Notes under the pieces: model-generated | Databases searched by the model: none | Seen by the model: the letters and a program-made list of their open reading frames with translations, nothing else | What the model was told of the DNA's origin: nothing | NCBI RefSeq assembly: GCF_028993555.1 | Contig: NZ_CP118610.1 | Location: forward strand, 3,405,001 to 3,469,000 | Direction of reading: 5' to 3' | DNA length: 64,000 nt | Origin: Ensifer adhaerens | GTDB lineage: Bacteria > Pseudomonadota > Alphaproteobacteria > Rhizobiales > Rhizobiaceae | Made by a program: the position numbers and the translations under genes | Shown: positions 17,834 through 27,099 of the stretch, in pieces | How the letters are laid out: every line of letters begins with the position of its first letter | How positions within the stretch are numbered: position 1 is the first letter of the stretch

Positions 17834-17872
17834 GCTTCCCGCGTCGCGAATCAGGCTGCGGAGGCCGCGTGC

Positions 17873-18706
17873 ATGGAGTTCAGGGATGACGACCTCGCGG
17901 CTTTCGCCGAGCATGGCGCAACGCCCCTGCCCACAGCAACCGTCGAGGGTCATGTCGAGCACGACGGAGCGCGCATCTGGTATGCGGCCCATGGCGAGGG
18001 CAAACCGGTAATCCTGCTGCATGGCGGCCTTGGCCACAGCGGCAACTGGGGCTTTCAGGTCCCGGCGCTGCTTGAGACCGGCCACCGCGTCATCCTGATC
18101 GACAGCCGTGGCCATGGCCGCAGCACCCGCGATGCCAGGCCCTACACCTACGAACTCATGGCGTCTGACGTGCTCGCCGTCATGGACAGGCTGGAGCTGC
18201 AAAAGGCAGCCTTTGCCGGCTGGAGCGACGGTGCCTGCATCGCGCTCGTTCTTGCCTCGATGACACCGGAACGCGTCAGCGGCGTGTTCTTCTTCGCATG
18301 CAACATGGACCCGAGCGGAACCAGGGAGATCGAGCCGAGCCCGGTGCTTGACCGCTGCTTTGGGCGGCATGCGAGCGATTACAAAGCGCTATCGGCAACG
18401 CCTGATGTTTTCGGCGCCTTCGTCGGTGCCGTCAGTGAGATGCAGAGGACCGAGCCGAATTACACGGCCGAAGACCTCGGCCGCATCGTCGTGCCGGTCG
18501 CGATCGTCCAGAGCGAAAACGACGAATTCATCAAGTGCGAACACGCAGACTATCTCGCGCACAGCATTCCGGGCGCCGCGTTCATCCTGCTTCCCGGCGT
18601 CAGCCACTTCGCACCGCTGCAGCGGCCGGACCGCTTCAATGCCGCGCTCACGGCCTTCCTTGCCGCGCTGGATGATGAGACCGAACGCGACGCGCAGCGC
18701 GACTAA
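17873..18706 (+). CDS. Alpha/beta hydrolase
   Basis: 277-residue alpha/beta-hydrolase-fold enzyme, cytoplasmic, without signal peptide. The oxyanion strand is LLHGGLGHSGNW, the nucleophile is the Ser of the GWSDG elbow (FAGWSDGACIAL), the acid is in QSENDEF and the His is in GVSHFAP, a complete triad in the usual order. A short lid region with several Cys and acidic residues lies in the middle. It is probably a carboxylesterase or lactonase-like enzyme; the substrate cannot be told. It follows the DUF1254 pair by 39 bases and is convergent with metH. Confidence 0.85.
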   Translation: MEFRDDDLAAFAEHGATPLPTATVEGHVEHDGARIWYAAHGEGKPVILLHGGLGHSGNWGFQVPALLETGHRVILIDSRGHGRSTRDARPYTYELMASDVLAVMDRLELQKAAFAGWSDGACIALVLASMTPERVSGVFFFACNMDPSGTREIEPSPVLDRCFGRHASDYKALSATPDVFGAFVGAVSEMQRTEPNYTAEDLGRIVVPVAIVQSENDEFIKCEHADYLAHSIPGAAFILLPGVSHFAPLQRPDRFNAALTAFLAALDDETERDAQRD

Positions 18707-18748
18707 TGACGAGCCCGGATCGGCCCGCCATCATTCCCGATCGCAACG

Positions 18749-21700
18749 TTACTCTGCTGCTTCGGTTTCCGGCATCGGCACGTAGTTGAGGATCGGCGAC
18801 AGCCAGCGCTCGACCTCGCGTACCGGCATGCGCTTACGTTCGGCATAATCCTCGACCTGGTCGCGCTCGACCTTGGCGACACCGAAGTAGTAGGCTTCCG
18901 GGTGGCCGATATAGAGACCCGAAACCGACGAGCCCGGCCACATCGCATAGCTCTCCGTCAGGCTGACGCCGATCGCGGCGTCAGCATCGAGCAGCCGGAA
19001 GAGAGTCTCCTTCTCGGTATGGTCGGGCTGGGCCGGATAGCCCGGCGCCGGGCGGATGCCGGCATAGGGTTCGCCGATCAGGTCCTGCGGCATGAAGGTC
19101 TCGTCGGCCGCATAACCCCAGAGCTCGGTGCGCACATATTCATGCATGCGCTCAGCGAAGGCCTCGGCGAAGCGGTCGGCCAGCGCCTTGACCAGGATCG
19201 AGGAGTAATCATCGTTGGCGCGCTCGAAACGCTCGGCGATCGCTACCTCCTCGATACCAGCCGTCACGACAAAGCCACCGACATAGTCCTTGGAGCCGCT
19301 ATCGGCAGGGGCAACGAAGTCGGAGAGCGCCACGTTCGGGCGCCCATCGCGCTTCGACAATTGCTGGCGCAGCGTGAAGAAGGTCGCAAGCTTAGAGGTC
19401 CGATCCTCGCCGGTGAAAAGCCGGATGTCGTCGCCGACGGTGCCAGCCGGCCAGAAGCCGACGACCGCCTTCGGAGCGAACCACTTCTCCTCGATAATCT
19501 TCGCAAGCATCGCCTGGGCGTCATCGAAGAGTTGCCGCGCGGCGGCACCTTGAGCCTCGTCGTCGAGGATTTTCGGATAGACGCCCTTCAACTCCCAGGT
19601 CTGGAAGAACGGCGTCCAGTCGATGTAGCGGGCGAGTTCCGCCAGGTCCCAGCTTTCGAAGATGCGCGTACCGAGGAACGATGGCGCCTTAACCTGATAG
19701 CCGCTCCAATCGATCCGGTGCTGGTTGGCGCGCGCCTGCGACAAGGGCAACCGGCGCTTTTCCGCCTCGTTGCGGGCATGCGCGTCTGCGACCTTGCGGT
19801 ATTCCGCCCGCACCGTCTCCATGTAGCTGTCACGCGCTTCGGGCGACAAGAGGCTGGAGACGACGCCGACCGCGCGGCTTGCATCGGTGACATAGACTGT
19901 CTGGCCGCGGTCGTAGCGCGGGTTGATCTTGACCGCCGTGTGCACGCGGCTGGTCGTTGCGCCGCCGATCAGCAACGGCACGTCGAAGCCTTCGCGCTCG
20001 AGCTCGGAGGCAACATGCACCATCTCGTCGAGCGACGGGGTGATCAGGCCGGAGAGACCGATGATGTCGACCTTCTGCTCGCGCGCCACTTCGAGGATTT
20101 TTGCCGAGGGCACCATGACGCCGAGATCGATGATCTCGTAATTGTTGCAGGCGAGCACGACGCCGACGATGTTCTTGCCGATATCGTGCACGTCGCCCTT
20201 GACGGTTGCCATCAGGATCTTGCCGGCGCTCTCGCGCGCCTCACCGCCATTGGCAAGCTTTTCCGCCTCCATGTGCGGCAGGAGCACGGCAACCGCCTGC
20301 TTCATCACGCGCGCGGATTTGACCACCTGCGGCAGGAACATCTTGCCGGAACCGAAGAGGTCGCCGACGACGTTCATGCCGGCCATCAGCGGGCCTTCGA
20401 TCACGTGCAGCGGCCGCGCAGCGCCAAGCCGCGCCTCCTCCGTATCGGCCTCGATGTATTCGGTAATGCCGTTGACCAGCGCATGCTCGAGACGCTTTTC
20501 GACCGACCATTCGCGCCAGGAGAGATCCTTCTCGCGGCCCTGCGAGCCGCCCTGGCCGCGATATCGCTCGGCGATTTCAAGCATGCGCTCGGTCGAGTCG
20601 GCGCGGCGGTTGAGCACCACATCCTCGCAGGCCTCGCGCAGATCCGGGTCGATCGCATCATAGACGGCAAGCTGGCCGGCATTGACGATGCCCATGTCCA
20701 TGCCCGCCTGGATGGCGTGGTAGAGGAAGACCGCATGCATCGCCTCGCGCACCGGCTCGTTGCCGCGGAAGGAGAAGGAGAGATTGGAGACGCCGCCCGA
20801 GACGTGCACATGCGGCAGGGTCGTGATGATCTCGCGCGTCGCCTCGATGAAATCGACGCCGTAGTTGTTGTGCTCTTCGATGCCGGTCGCCACCGCGAAG
20901 ATGTTCGGATCGAAGATGATGTCCTCGGGCGGGAAACCCGCCTCTTCGGTCAAGAGCTTGTAGGCGCGGCTGCAGATCTCGACCTTGCGCGCCTTGGTAT
21001 CCGCCTGGCCGACCTCGTCAAAAGCCATGATGACGACCGCGGCACCGTAGGCGCGGCAGAGCTTTGCGTGATGCAGGAACGCCTCTTCGCCTTCCTTCAT
21101 CGAGATGGAATTGACCAGTGGCTTGCCCTGAACACATTTCAGGCCCGCCTCGATCACCTCCCATTTCGACGAATCGATCATCACGGGAACGCGGGCGATA
21201 TCGGGCTCGGAAGCAACGAGGTTCAGGAACTCGATCATCGCCTGCTTCGAATCGATCAGGCCCTCGTCCATGTTGATGTCGATAATCTGGGCGCCGTTGG
21301 CCACCTGGTCGCGCGCCACATCAAGGGCTGCCGAATAGTCGCCGGCGGTGATCAGCTTGCGGAACTTGGCCGAGCCGGTGACGTTGGTGCGCTCGCCGAC
21401 GTTGACGAAGGGAATGTCCGAGGTCAGCGTGAACGGCTCGAGCCCGGAAAGCCGCATCAGCGGCTCGACCTTCGGGATCTCGCGCGGCGGATGCTTGGCA
21501 ACGGCTCTCGCAATCGCGCTGATATGCGCCGGCGTCGAGCCGCAGCAGCCGCCGACGATGTTGAGGAGACCGTCGCGCGCAAACGCCTCCACCTGGGCGG
21601 CCATCTGCTCCGGCGTCTCGTCGTACTGGCCGAATTCATTCGGCAGGCCGGCATTGGGGTAGGCGCAGACGAAGGTATCGGCGACACCAGAGAGTTCGTC

Positions 21701-22519
21701 GATATGGGCGCGCATCGCATTGGCGCCGAGCGCGCAGTTGAGCCCGATGGTGAACGGATCGGCATGGCGAACGGAATGCCAGAACGCCGTCGGCGTCTGG
21801 CCGGAAAGCGTGCGGCCCGAGAGGTCCGTGATCGTGCCTGAGATCATCACAGGCAGTTCGATGCCCTTCTCGGCAAAGACTTCCTTGGTCGCAAAAATCG
21901 CCGCCTTGGCGTTCAGCGTGTCGAAAATCGTCTCGATCAGGATGATATCGGCGCCACCGTCGATCAGCCCGCGGATCTGTTCGGCATAGGCAATGCGCAG
22001 GTCGTCGAAGGTGACGGCACGGTAGCCGGGGTTGTTGACATCGGGCGAGATCGACGCGGTGCGGTTGGTCGGTCCGAGTGCGCCGGCGACGAAGCGACGG
22101 CGGCCGTCCGCGGCCTCGGCACGCTTGGCGGCACGGCGCGCCAGTCTGGCTCCATCGCGGTTGAGATCATAGACCATGTCCTCCATGCCGTAATCGGCCT
22201 GGGCGATACGGGTCGAGGAGAAGGTGTTGGTCTCGAGGATGTCGGCACCGGCAATCGCGTAGGCGTAGTGGATGTCCTCGATCGCCTTCGGCTGGGTCAG
22301 CGTCAGAAGATCGTTGTTGCCCTGCTGATGACAGGCGCAGCCGCCGAATCGGTCGCCGCGGAAATGCTGCTCGATGAAGCCGAGCTGCTGGATCTCCGTG
22401 CCCATCGCGCCATCCATGATCAGGATGCGTTCGCTGGCCGCTTCGCGCAGCGCGCGCATGATCTCGGAGCCGTCCGGCTTGGAGGAAACGTCACCGAAAA
22501 GGGCGCCGATGGCGGACAT
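18749..22519 (-). CDS. metH: Cobalamin-dependent methionine synthase
   Basis: 1256-residue MetH, which passes a methyl group from methyl-tetrahydrofolate through cobalamin to homocysteine. Domain order is complete: homocysteine methyltransferase (about 20-340, with the zinc Cys pair in GGCCGSTP), pterin-binding domain (about 360-620, with GERTNVTGS and DINMDEG), cobalamin cap and Rossmann module (about 660-900, with DxHxxG as Asp776, His778, Gly781) and the C-terminal SAM-reactivation domain (about 920-1250, with [12 protein letters not shown]). The ATG at 22519 has GGGAGA before it; an upstream in-frame start at 22567 would lie in the operator and is rejected. A perfect palindrome overlaps the likely promoter. 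No metF or arsR-type gene is adjacent. Confidence 0.97.
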   Translation of the reverse strand: MSAIGALFGDVSSKPDGSEIMRALREAASERILIMDGAMGTEIQQLGFIEQHFRGDRFGGCACHQQGNNDLLTLTQPKAIEDIHYAYAIAGADILETNTFSSTRIAQADYGMEDMVYDLNRDGARLARRAAKRAEAADGRRRFVAGALGPTNRTASISPDVNNPGYRAVTFDDLRIAYAEQIRGLIDGGADIILIETIFDTLNAKAAIFATKEVFAEKGIELPVMISGTITDLSGRTLSGQTPTAFWHSVRHADPFTIGLNCALGANAMRAHIDELSGVADTFVCAYPNAGLPNEFGQYDETPEQMAAQVEAFARDGLLNIVGGCCGSTPAHISAIARAVAKHPPREIPKVEPLMRLSGLEPFTLTSDIPFVNVGERTNVTGSAKFRKLITAGDYSAALDVARDQVANGAQIIDINMDEGLIDSKQAMIEFLNLVASEPDIARVPVMIDSSKWEVIEAGLKCVQGKPLVNSISMKEGEEAFLHHAKLCRAYGAAVVIMAFDEVGQADTKARKVEICSRAYKLLTEEAGFPPEDIIFDPNIFAVATGIEEHNNYGVDFIEATREIITTLPHVHVSGGVSNLSFSFRGNEPVREAMHAVFLYHAIQAGMDMGIVNAGQLAVYDAIDPDLREACEDVVLNRRADSTERMLEIAERYRGQGGSQGREKDLSWREWSVEKRLEHALVNGITEYIEADTEEARLGAARPLHVIEGPLMAGMNVVGDLFGSGKMFLPQVVKSARVMKQAVAVLLPHMEAEKLANGGEARESAGKILMATVKGDVHDIGKNIVGVVLACNNYEIIDLGVMVPSAKILEVAREQKVDIIGLSGLITPSLDEMVHVASELEREGFDVPLLIGGATTSRVHTAVKINPRYDRGQTVYVTDASRAVGVVSSLLSPEARDSYMETVRAEYRKVADAHARNEAEKRRLPLSQARANQHRIDWSGYQVKAPSFLGTRIFESWDLAELARYIDWTPFFQTWELKGVYPKILDDEAQGAAARQLFDDAQAMLAKIIEEKWFAPKAVVGFWPAGTVGDDIRLFTGEDRTSKLATFFTLRQQLSKRDGRPNVALSDFVAPADSGSKDYVGGFVVTAGIEEVAIAERFERANDDYSSILVKALADRFAEAFAERMHEYVRTELWGYAADETFMPQDLIGEPYAGIRPAPGYPAQPDHTEKETLFRLLDADAAIGVSLTESYAMWPGSSVSGLYIGHPEAYYFGVAKVERDQVEDYAERKRMPVREVERWLSPILNYVPMPETEAAE

Positions 22520-22565
22520 GGGAAATCTCCCGTTCTGAAAACGACAAACAATAAACGAGTCAATC

Positions 22566-22585
22566 ACATAAAGATATCTTTATGT
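22566..22585 (-). promoter_or_regulatory. SahR-like operator before metH
   Basis: ACATAAAGATATCTTTATGT is a perfect 20-base palindrome 46 bases upstream of the metH start. On the minus strand it overlaps a TTGACA that could be the -35 box. From recall it resembles operators of SahR, an ArsR-family repressor of methionine-cycle genes that responds to S-adenosylhomocysteine in proteobacteria. The regulator gene is not in this window. Confidence 0.7.
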
Positions 22586-22628
22586 CAACATATGGCAAGC
22601 TCACATTTGACCACCAAGGCAAAGAAAA

Positions 22629-22654
22629 TGGCCCGTCGCGATTGCGGCGGGCCA
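22629..22654 (-). terminator. Terminator of the sugar operon
   Basis: On the minus strand TGGCCCG pairs with CGGGCCA around a GC-rich loop and is followed by TTTTCTTT. It lies 30 bases past the stop of the AGE-family gene and ends that operon before the metH control region. Confidence 0.75.
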
Positions 22655-22683
22655 TAACGAAAGTGCTGCGCAGGATCGGAAAA

Positions 22684-23844
22684 TTAGAGCCGGGCCAGGC
22701 AGTCCTCGGTTTCATAGATGGCGCAGAGAATATGATAGAAACTGCTGGCCGGCGCAGGCTCGTCGACAAAGCTGCCATCGGCCTTCTGTTTGTCGCGCCA
22801 GAGGCCCGCGACCGGTGTGTCGAGGAAGGTTTGAAGGGCCGCTGCCGCCCGCGCGGCCGAAGCGAGATAACGCTCCCGCTCGGCGCCGCCGGTCAGCGCC
22901 GCGAAACGAACCGCGGCCTTCAGCCACTCGGTCTGCGGCCAGAGCCGCGCGATCGGATCGGCCACCGAGAGATCGTCGAGCAGGGTCATGATTGCGACGT
23001 TACGGTCCGCGCAGATGCCGTGCGCCTCGCCGATATCGAAGAGCCGCCTTGCTTTCACGATCGCCTCGGCGCTGCCACGACGCTCCGCCCAGCGCAACAA
23101 CAGCCAGGCCCATTCGAAGAGATGGCCCGGCTCGACGATGCGGCCCTTGTCGCCGGCAATCGGCGCCCAGTCGTGATCGAAGAATTCGCGCAGCACGCCG
23201 GTCTCGGCATCGATGAAATGGTCCATCGCCAGATCCGCAATCTCGTCGGCGAGATTGGCCCAGGCGACCTGATCGAAGCCTTCAACCGCCTCACTGGCAA
23301 GGCAGGCCTCGAAGAGATGCATATGCGGATTGGAGCAAAGCGGCAGCCGCGGCGGCCTGTCTTCCTCGAAGCCGGCGACCGGATGCTTGACATGCGCCTC
23401 TATCCGAGACCGGAGTCCATTGCTGCGTTCGATCATTTCGGCCTTCCGTGCCGGCACGACCTCAGCGAGGTAGGCGAAGGCGAGAAGCGCGAAAGCCTGA
23501 TTGTAAAGATCGAAGGACGGATCGAGAAGATTGCCGTCGGCATCGGCGAGCGCGCCGTAGAAGCCGCTCGGCTGCTTGAAGACACGATCGAAATAGGCGA
23601 GCCCGCCTTCGGCGGCACCCTGCCAGTCGCCGGTCCAGCCGCGTCGGCCGGCTTCGGCAAAGCAATAGACCTGCCGCGGCTGCACCCGCGCACGCCGGTT
23701 GGCGCGCGTCGGCTCACCCGCCATGTCGATCGTCTCGACGAAGCCGCCTGTGGAATCGACACCCTTGTCCCGCCAGAGCGGCAGGGCCTTGTCGGCTAAC
23801 CACTGAGACAGCGCGCGCGATTGCGAAAAAATATCCACTGCCAA
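22684..23844 (-). CDS. AGE-family sugar isomerase/epimerase (mannose isomerase-like)
   Basis: 386-residue (alpha/alpha)6-barrel enzyme of the N-acylglucosamine 2-epimerase family. Visible landmarks are ARVQPRQVYCFAEAG, the CSNPHMHLFEACLA helix with active-site His, LDPSFDLYNQAFALLA, and the EPGHLFEWAWLL helix with the second catalytic His. Length fits D-mannose isomerases or AGE epimerases. It is last in a three-gene minus-strand operon behind a ROK kinase and a UPF0303 gene, with 3 bases to the previous stop. With a ROK sugar kinase this suggests mannose to fructose conversion and then phosphorylation, but N-acetylmannosamine epimerisation cannot be ruled out. Confidence 0.85.
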   Translation of the reverse strand: MAVDIFSQSRALSQWLADKALPLWRDKGVDSTGGFVETIDMAGEPTRANRRARVQPRQVYCFAEAGRRGWTGDWQGAAEGGLAYFDRVFKQPSGFYGALADADGNLLDPSFDLYNQAFALLAFAYLAEVVPARKAEMIERSNGLRSRIEAHVKHPVAGFEEDRPPRLPLCSNPHMHLFEACLASEAVEGFDQVAWANLADEIADLAMDHFIDAETGVLREFFDHDWAPIAGDKGRIVEPGHLFEWAWLLLRWAERRGSAEAIVKARRLFDIGEAHGICADRNVAIMTLLDDLSVADPIARLWPQTEWLKAAVRFAALTGGAERERYLASAARAAAALQTFLDTPVAGLWRDKQKADGSFVDEPAPASSFYHILCAIYETEDCLARL

Positions 23845-23847
23845 CTC

Positions 23848-24342
23848 TTAGCCCTCAAGCTTCAACGCGTCATGATCCTTGCCGAGCAAGCTCGAGAGCG
23901 CCTCGACCACCATATTGTGGTCCTCGCGCTGCGGCAGGCCGGATACGGTGACGGCACCGATGCAGCCGGTCCCCTTGACGACGATCGGGAAACTGCCGCC
24001 GTGGGCGGCATAGTCGGCATCGGCAAGCCCGAGCTTTGCCTGCAGGTTGGTCTGCGCCTTGGCAAGCTCGCGGCCGGTGGCGTAGCTGCTCTTGAACAGG
24101 CGGAATACGGTGTTGCGCTTGCGGCGCACCCAGTTCGGATTGTCCGGCGTCGCACCTTCGAGCGCAGCGTAGAACACCTGCATCGAAAACAGGGTAATGT
24201 CGATGACGACGCCGAGCTTGCGCTCGACCGCCATCTTGCGCAGCGCCGCGCCAAGCTCCCAGGCCGTTTCGAGGTCGAAGCGCTCGAACTGCAACTCCTG
24301 TTCCTGCCGCGCGATGCGGGCCAGATCCTTGTCGATGTTCAT
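23848..24342 (-). CDS. UPF0303 family (heme-degrading-domain-like) protein
   Basis: 164-residue cytoplasmic protein of the UPF0303 family, related in fold to HbpS/GlcG-type domains. Recognisable parts are LGVVIDITLFSMQVFYAAL, the WVRRKRNTVFRLFKSSY stretch and AAHGGSFPIVVKGTGCIGAVTVSGLPQREDH near the end. The ATG at 24342 was chosen since it gives the family length and begins MNIDKDLAR; an upstream open frame overlaps the kinase gene. It sits between the ROK kinase (4 bases gap) and AGE isomerase genes. The family is often annotated as heme-degrading but its role beside sugar enzymes is not known. Confidence 0.85.
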   Translation of the reverse strand: MNIDKDLARIARQEQELQFERFDLETAWELGAALRKMAVERKLGVVIDITLFSMQVFYAALEGATPDNPNWVRRKRNTVFRLFKSSYATGRELAKAQTNLQAKLGLADADYAAHGGSFPIVVKGTGCIGAVTVSGLPQREDHNMVVEALSSLLGKDHDALKLEG

Positions 24343-24346
24343 GGGG

Positions 24347-25243
24347 TCAGTCCTTCCAGAGCCAGGCCGCACCGCGCACGCCGGAGCTGTCGCCATGCAG
24401 CGCCTTGCGGATGGGGGTTTCGAACGTGTCGCCGAAGAGATAGTTGACCACCCGCGGCGGCACGTCGTCATAGATCTCGTCGACATTCGACATGCCGCCG
24501 CCGAGCACGTAGACATCCGGGTCGACGATGTTGGTGAGCAGCGCCAGGCTGCGCGCGAGCCGGTCGACGAAGCGCTCGTAGACGCCGGTTGCCACCGGAT
24601 CGCCCGCCCGCTTCGCCTCGATGATGTCGCGCCCGCGCTTTTCGACACCTGTCGTCAGGCGATAGTCGAGTTCGACGCCGGTGCCGCAGGCGTACATGTC
24701 GAGGCAGCCGTGTTTGCCGCACCAGCATTTGTGGCCGGGATACTCGTCCTTTGTCATCCACGGCAGCGGATAATGGCCGATCTCGGCGGCAACGCCCTGG
24801 TAGCCGGCATGCACCTTCTTGTCGATCGCAAGACCGCCGCCGTGGCCGGTGCCGACGATGACACCGAAGACCACATGCGCGTCTTTTCCAGCACCGTCGA
24901 CGGCTTCCGAAACCGCCAGGCAATTGGCATCATTGGCGAGCCGGACCGGGCGACCGAGCGCCGCTTCGAGGTCACGCCCAAGCGGCTTGCCGTTGATCAG
25001 CACCGCGTTGGAATTGCGAACGATACCGGTGCGCGGATTTGGGCTGCCGGGAATGCCTATGCCGATCGAACCCTTTTCGCCCGCCGTCTGTTCGGCTGCG
25101 GAGACAAGGTCGAGAACGGCGCGAATGCAGTCGTCATAGCCGCTGGTCGGGGTCGCGACGCGATGCCGGGCGCGCGTTTCGCCATCACGCCCAAGCGCGA
25201 TGACTTCCATTTTTGTGCCGCCCCAATCTATTCCGATGAACAT
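24347..25243 (-). CDS. ROK-family sugar kinase (fructo/mannokinase-like)
   Basis: 298-residue ROK kinase. It has the N-terminal phosphate loop IGIDWGGTKMEV, the catalytic Asp in LANDANCLA, the GTGHGGGLAI loop, and the ROK zinc motif EIGH then GHKCWCGKHGCLDMY with three Cys and one His. This motif separates ROK kinases from the regulators, and no DNA-binding domain is present. It is first in an operon with UPF0303 and AGE isomerase genes, so fructose, mannose or an N-acetylhexosamine is the likely substrate. A palindrome 111 bases upstream may be an operator. Confidence 0.88.
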   Translation of the reverse strand: MFIGIDWGGTKMEVIALGRDGETRARHRVATPTSGYDDCIRAVLDLVSAAEQTAGEKGSIGIGIPGSPNPRTGIVRNSNAVLINGKPLGRDLEAALGRPVRLANDANCLAVSEAVDGAGKDAHVVFGVIVGTGHGGGLAIDKKVHAGYQGVAAEIGHYPLPWMTKDEYPGHKCWCGKHGCLDMYACGTGVELDYRLTTGVEKRGRDIIEAKRAGDPVATGVYERFVDRLARSLALLTNIVDPDVYVLGGGMSNVDEIYDDVPPRVVNYLFGDTFETPIRKALHGDSSGVRGAAWLWKD

Positions 25244-25353
25244 ATGTGGATCAGGTCTCTGATGAAGGTCTCAAAAGGGGAGCGCCAGCCTCCTCAAGCC
25301 GACGCATGCCTTGCTTAGCATTCGAAAGACCTGAAAGACCAGCCCGTTTTGCA

Positions 25354-25369
25354 ATCGATTTAAATCGAT
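25354..25369 (-). promoter_or_regulatory. Palindrome ATCGATTTAAATCGAT before the sugar operon
   Basis: A perfect 16-base palindrome about 110 bases upstream of the ROK gene start. It holds two ATCGAT half-sites with a central CG each, as LacI-family operators often do. The regulator is not in the window. The remaining 25244-25497 gap shows no gene. Confidence 0.45.
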
Positions 25370-25497
25370 GGTGGGCGCCCCATGCGCCAGCCGCTCAGAG
25401 CGTTACCCCTGACGCGCCTCGCATGCATTTCCGGCTCACTTCCACGCAAAAACACTTGGCGAAGGGGCCGGGCTTTTGTATGGGTGCTATCCAAGTG

Positions 25498-25651
25498 GTC
25501 CCGTAGCTCAGCAGGATAGAGCAACTTCTAGGGGAGGATTTTTACCTGTTGGCGCAAATGGCCTCCGTCGCGCTGGAACGCGGGGCCAGTAAACTTACCG
25601 ACGAGGTCGGATTGAAATTTGCGGAGGCATGAGTTACGACGGCTCCGCAAA
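25498..25651 (+). other. tRNA-like 5' half followed by structured, non-coding stretch
   Basis: GTCCCGTAGCTCAGCAGGATAGAGCA at 25498-25523 repeats the acceptor/D-arm part of the complete tRNA-Arg 165 bases further on, with 22 bases in common without a mismatch (CGTAGCTCAGCAGGATAGAGCA, read as two parts). No matching anticodon stem, T-arm or acceptor 3' strand follows. The next 130 bases are rich in stems: GGCC/GGCC with CGCG/CGCG around 25561-25586, CCGAC-GAG-GTCGG near 25599, and a 9-bp stem TTTGCGGAG/CTCCGCAAA at 25618-25651. It may be a relic of an earlier recombination at the tRNA, or an unrecognised structured RNA. Confidence 0.55.
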
Positions 25652-25662
25652 TACAGGAAGAA

Positions 25663-25958
25663 GTCCACGTAGCTCAGCAGGATAGAGCACAGGATTCCTC
25701 AATTGGGGGTTGTATTAGGAAACTATTACAATCTAACTGCTCAAAGTCGGGGAACGCTTCGCTGGGCTTCCAGCATGCCAATCCCGAGCCAAGCCCTGAA
25801 GAAATTCAGGGAAGTGTGTAGAGACTGGACGGGCAGCACCTAAAAGCATTCGTGCTCATGGTGAAGGGACAGTCCAGACCACGAACGCGGAAGCGGCGGC
25901 GAAAGTCGAAGTGGTATGAATCCTGGGGTCGGAGGTTCGAATCCTCTCGTGGACACCA
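25663..25958 (+). tRNA. tRNA-Arg (CCU), interrupted by a group I intron
   Basis: The exons are 25663-25699 and 25919-25958. Joined, they form a full cloverleaf: acceptor GTCCACG/CGTGGAC, D-stem GCTC/GAGC, anticodon stem CAGGA/TCCTG with loop TTCCTAA (anticodon CCT), T-stem GGAGG/CCTCT with loop TTCGAAT, discriminator A and encoded CCA. The intron sits directly after the anticodon. A group I intron at tRNA-Arg(CCU) is known from Agrobacterium and relatives, so this is an inherited feature of the lineage. tRNA genes are common targets for integrating islands, and the recombinase operon begins only about 460 bases beyond it. Confidence 0.95.
25700..25918 (+). ncRNA. Self-splicing group I intron (IC3-type) in tRNA-Arg
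   Basis: 219-nt intron without an ORF. The 5' splice site follows U of the CCU anticodon; the exon end AUUCCU pairs with GGGGGU just inside the intron to form P1 with the expected U-G wobble at the cleavage site. The intron ends in G (25918), the required terminal guanosine. The conserved core appears as GAGACTGGACGGGCAGCACC near 25821, whose CTGGAC pairs with GTCCAG at 25872-25877 as P7. The size and site match the Agrobacterium tRNA-Arg intron class. Confidence 0.9.
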
Positions 25959-26418
25959 TTTCCTGCGTAGATTGGCATTGGGGCGTACTCCCTCTGCCGA
26001 TTGAGCCAAGCCGACGAACTGATCGTCGATCTTCAGTTGTACAAAGGGCTTTGCGGGCGTGTCCTTGATCAACTCGGACAAGTCACTCTCCGGCAGTACG
26101 TTCCCAGTTGCTCGGCAGAGGTCGCTCCTCGCCAAGTGGCCATGTCCCGAGCTGCCACAGATTATAGATGTTCGAGAGGTAGGTAGACACCTTGTCCTGA
26201 GCATCGTGGATGATTCGGGCCGTATCGATAGAGGGCCGACTCAGACCGAGCGTTCCGAAACCGAGCATCCAGGAATCTCCATCGATCTCTCCGCACAGTT
26301 CTTCGACTCAGGGGCGCCACCATTCAAGGCTTAGCGGACTAATTTCGCTGGAAAAGTTGCTCGCTGTTATCAACGTGAGTGCTCTGGTGGCCCGATGGGA
26401 AAGCTTGAACCGCGAAAA
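25959..26418. other. Gene-free junction with decayed coding remnants
   Basis: This stretch between the tRNA and the recombinase operon holds no intact gene. On the minus strand, two different frames give protein-like pieces that could join by a frameshift near 26100: one ending YNLWQLGTWPLGEE and one with LPESDLSELIKDTPAK then FVQLKIDDQFVG. They may be the relic of one gene. Neither is recognised. No copy of the tRNA 3' end was found here. Confidence 0.4.
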
Positions 26419-27099
26419 TCATCGCTCTCGAGCTTTTCTCGTTTTCCGGATACGTTCGTAATCGTCGGTGAACTTCTTCAGGGCACCGAATAGCGTGGCA
26501 CTCATCACGCGTGTCCCGGGCGGCGTCTTCCCTGTGACCCGCAGCCCAATTTCATCGAGCTTGAAAGGACCATCCACTGCGTCTCGAAGCCAGATTCCGA
26601 GTGCGTTCATGACCTCGTCCGCATCTGGCGATTCCGGAGCATCGGCAGCTTGAACTGGAACGCCTTCGTCGATGATCTTTTTGAGTACGTTGTTTCGCTG
26701 CGTCACTTCGGCAACTATCGCCTTCAGGTGATCGACGAGGTTACTCATCGATGGTGTCATCACCGAAGTGTCGATCTTGGCGACCTCGTCCACAGAGATC
26801 GCCGGATCGGCGTCGATATTCATGACATCGTGATAGGCTTTCCTCCAAATTCTCAGCGGCTGTTGGTAGGAGTTGTAGATCGTCCGCTCTAGCGGGAAGT
26901 AGGGGTTATGTTTCCTCCCTTCCTCCGACACGACCTTCGCGGTCGGAAGGATGGGAGTCCGCCGTTGTAGCAAGCTTCGACAGATACCGTTAATGCCTTC
27001 AATGTTTGACCTTGCCCGACTTTCGTCGGGCAAGGATTCAAGAAGGCTTTCAGACTTCCTATCAGCAATGGCGATGATGGCTCCGATGCGACTTGCCAT
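26419..27099 (-). CDS. gmtX: Third gene of recombinase operon, GmtX-like
   Basis: 226-residue, mostly helical soluble protein without a recognised catalytic motif. It starts MASRIGAIIAIADRKSESLL, has a charged middle (PYFPLERTIYNSYQQPLRIWRKAY) and ends in a basic tail (RIRKTRKARER) that could touch DNA. The ATG at 27099 shares one base with the stop of the upstream gene (TGATG), so translation is coupled. Its size and place as the last gene after two tyrosine recombinases match GmtX of gamma-mobile-trio elements; a TTG at 27102 could also start it. The family call rests on gene order and length, not on a residue signature, so it is tentative. Confidence 0.55.
   Translation of the reverse strand: MASRIGAIIAIADRKSESLLESLPDESRARSNIEGINGICRSLLQRRTPILPTAKVVSEEGRKHNPYFPLERTIYNSYQQPLRIWRKAYHDVMNIDADPAISVDEVAKIDTSVMTPSMSNLVDHLKAIVAEVTQRNNVLKKIIDEGVPVQAADAPESPDADEVMNALGIWLRDAVDGPFKLDEIGLRVTGKTPPGTRVMSATLFGALKKFTDDYERIRKTRKARER

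Noticed and set aside
18902..21841. 979-codon open frame on the plus strand opposite metH
   Set aside because: It is an antisense shadow caused by GC-rich codon use in metH; it has no family motifs and many His/Arg/Asp runs typical of such shadows.
25498..25523. A second complete tRNA gene
   Set aside because: Only the 5' acceptor and D-arm resemble a tRNA; no anticodon stem, T-arm or 3' acceptor strand follows.
25806..26204. Minus-strand ORF containing WCPREDSNLRPQDSYHF
   Set aside because: This end is the reverse translation of the tRNA-Arg 3' exon and intron, a common false gene call. Only its upstream part may be a real but broken remnant.
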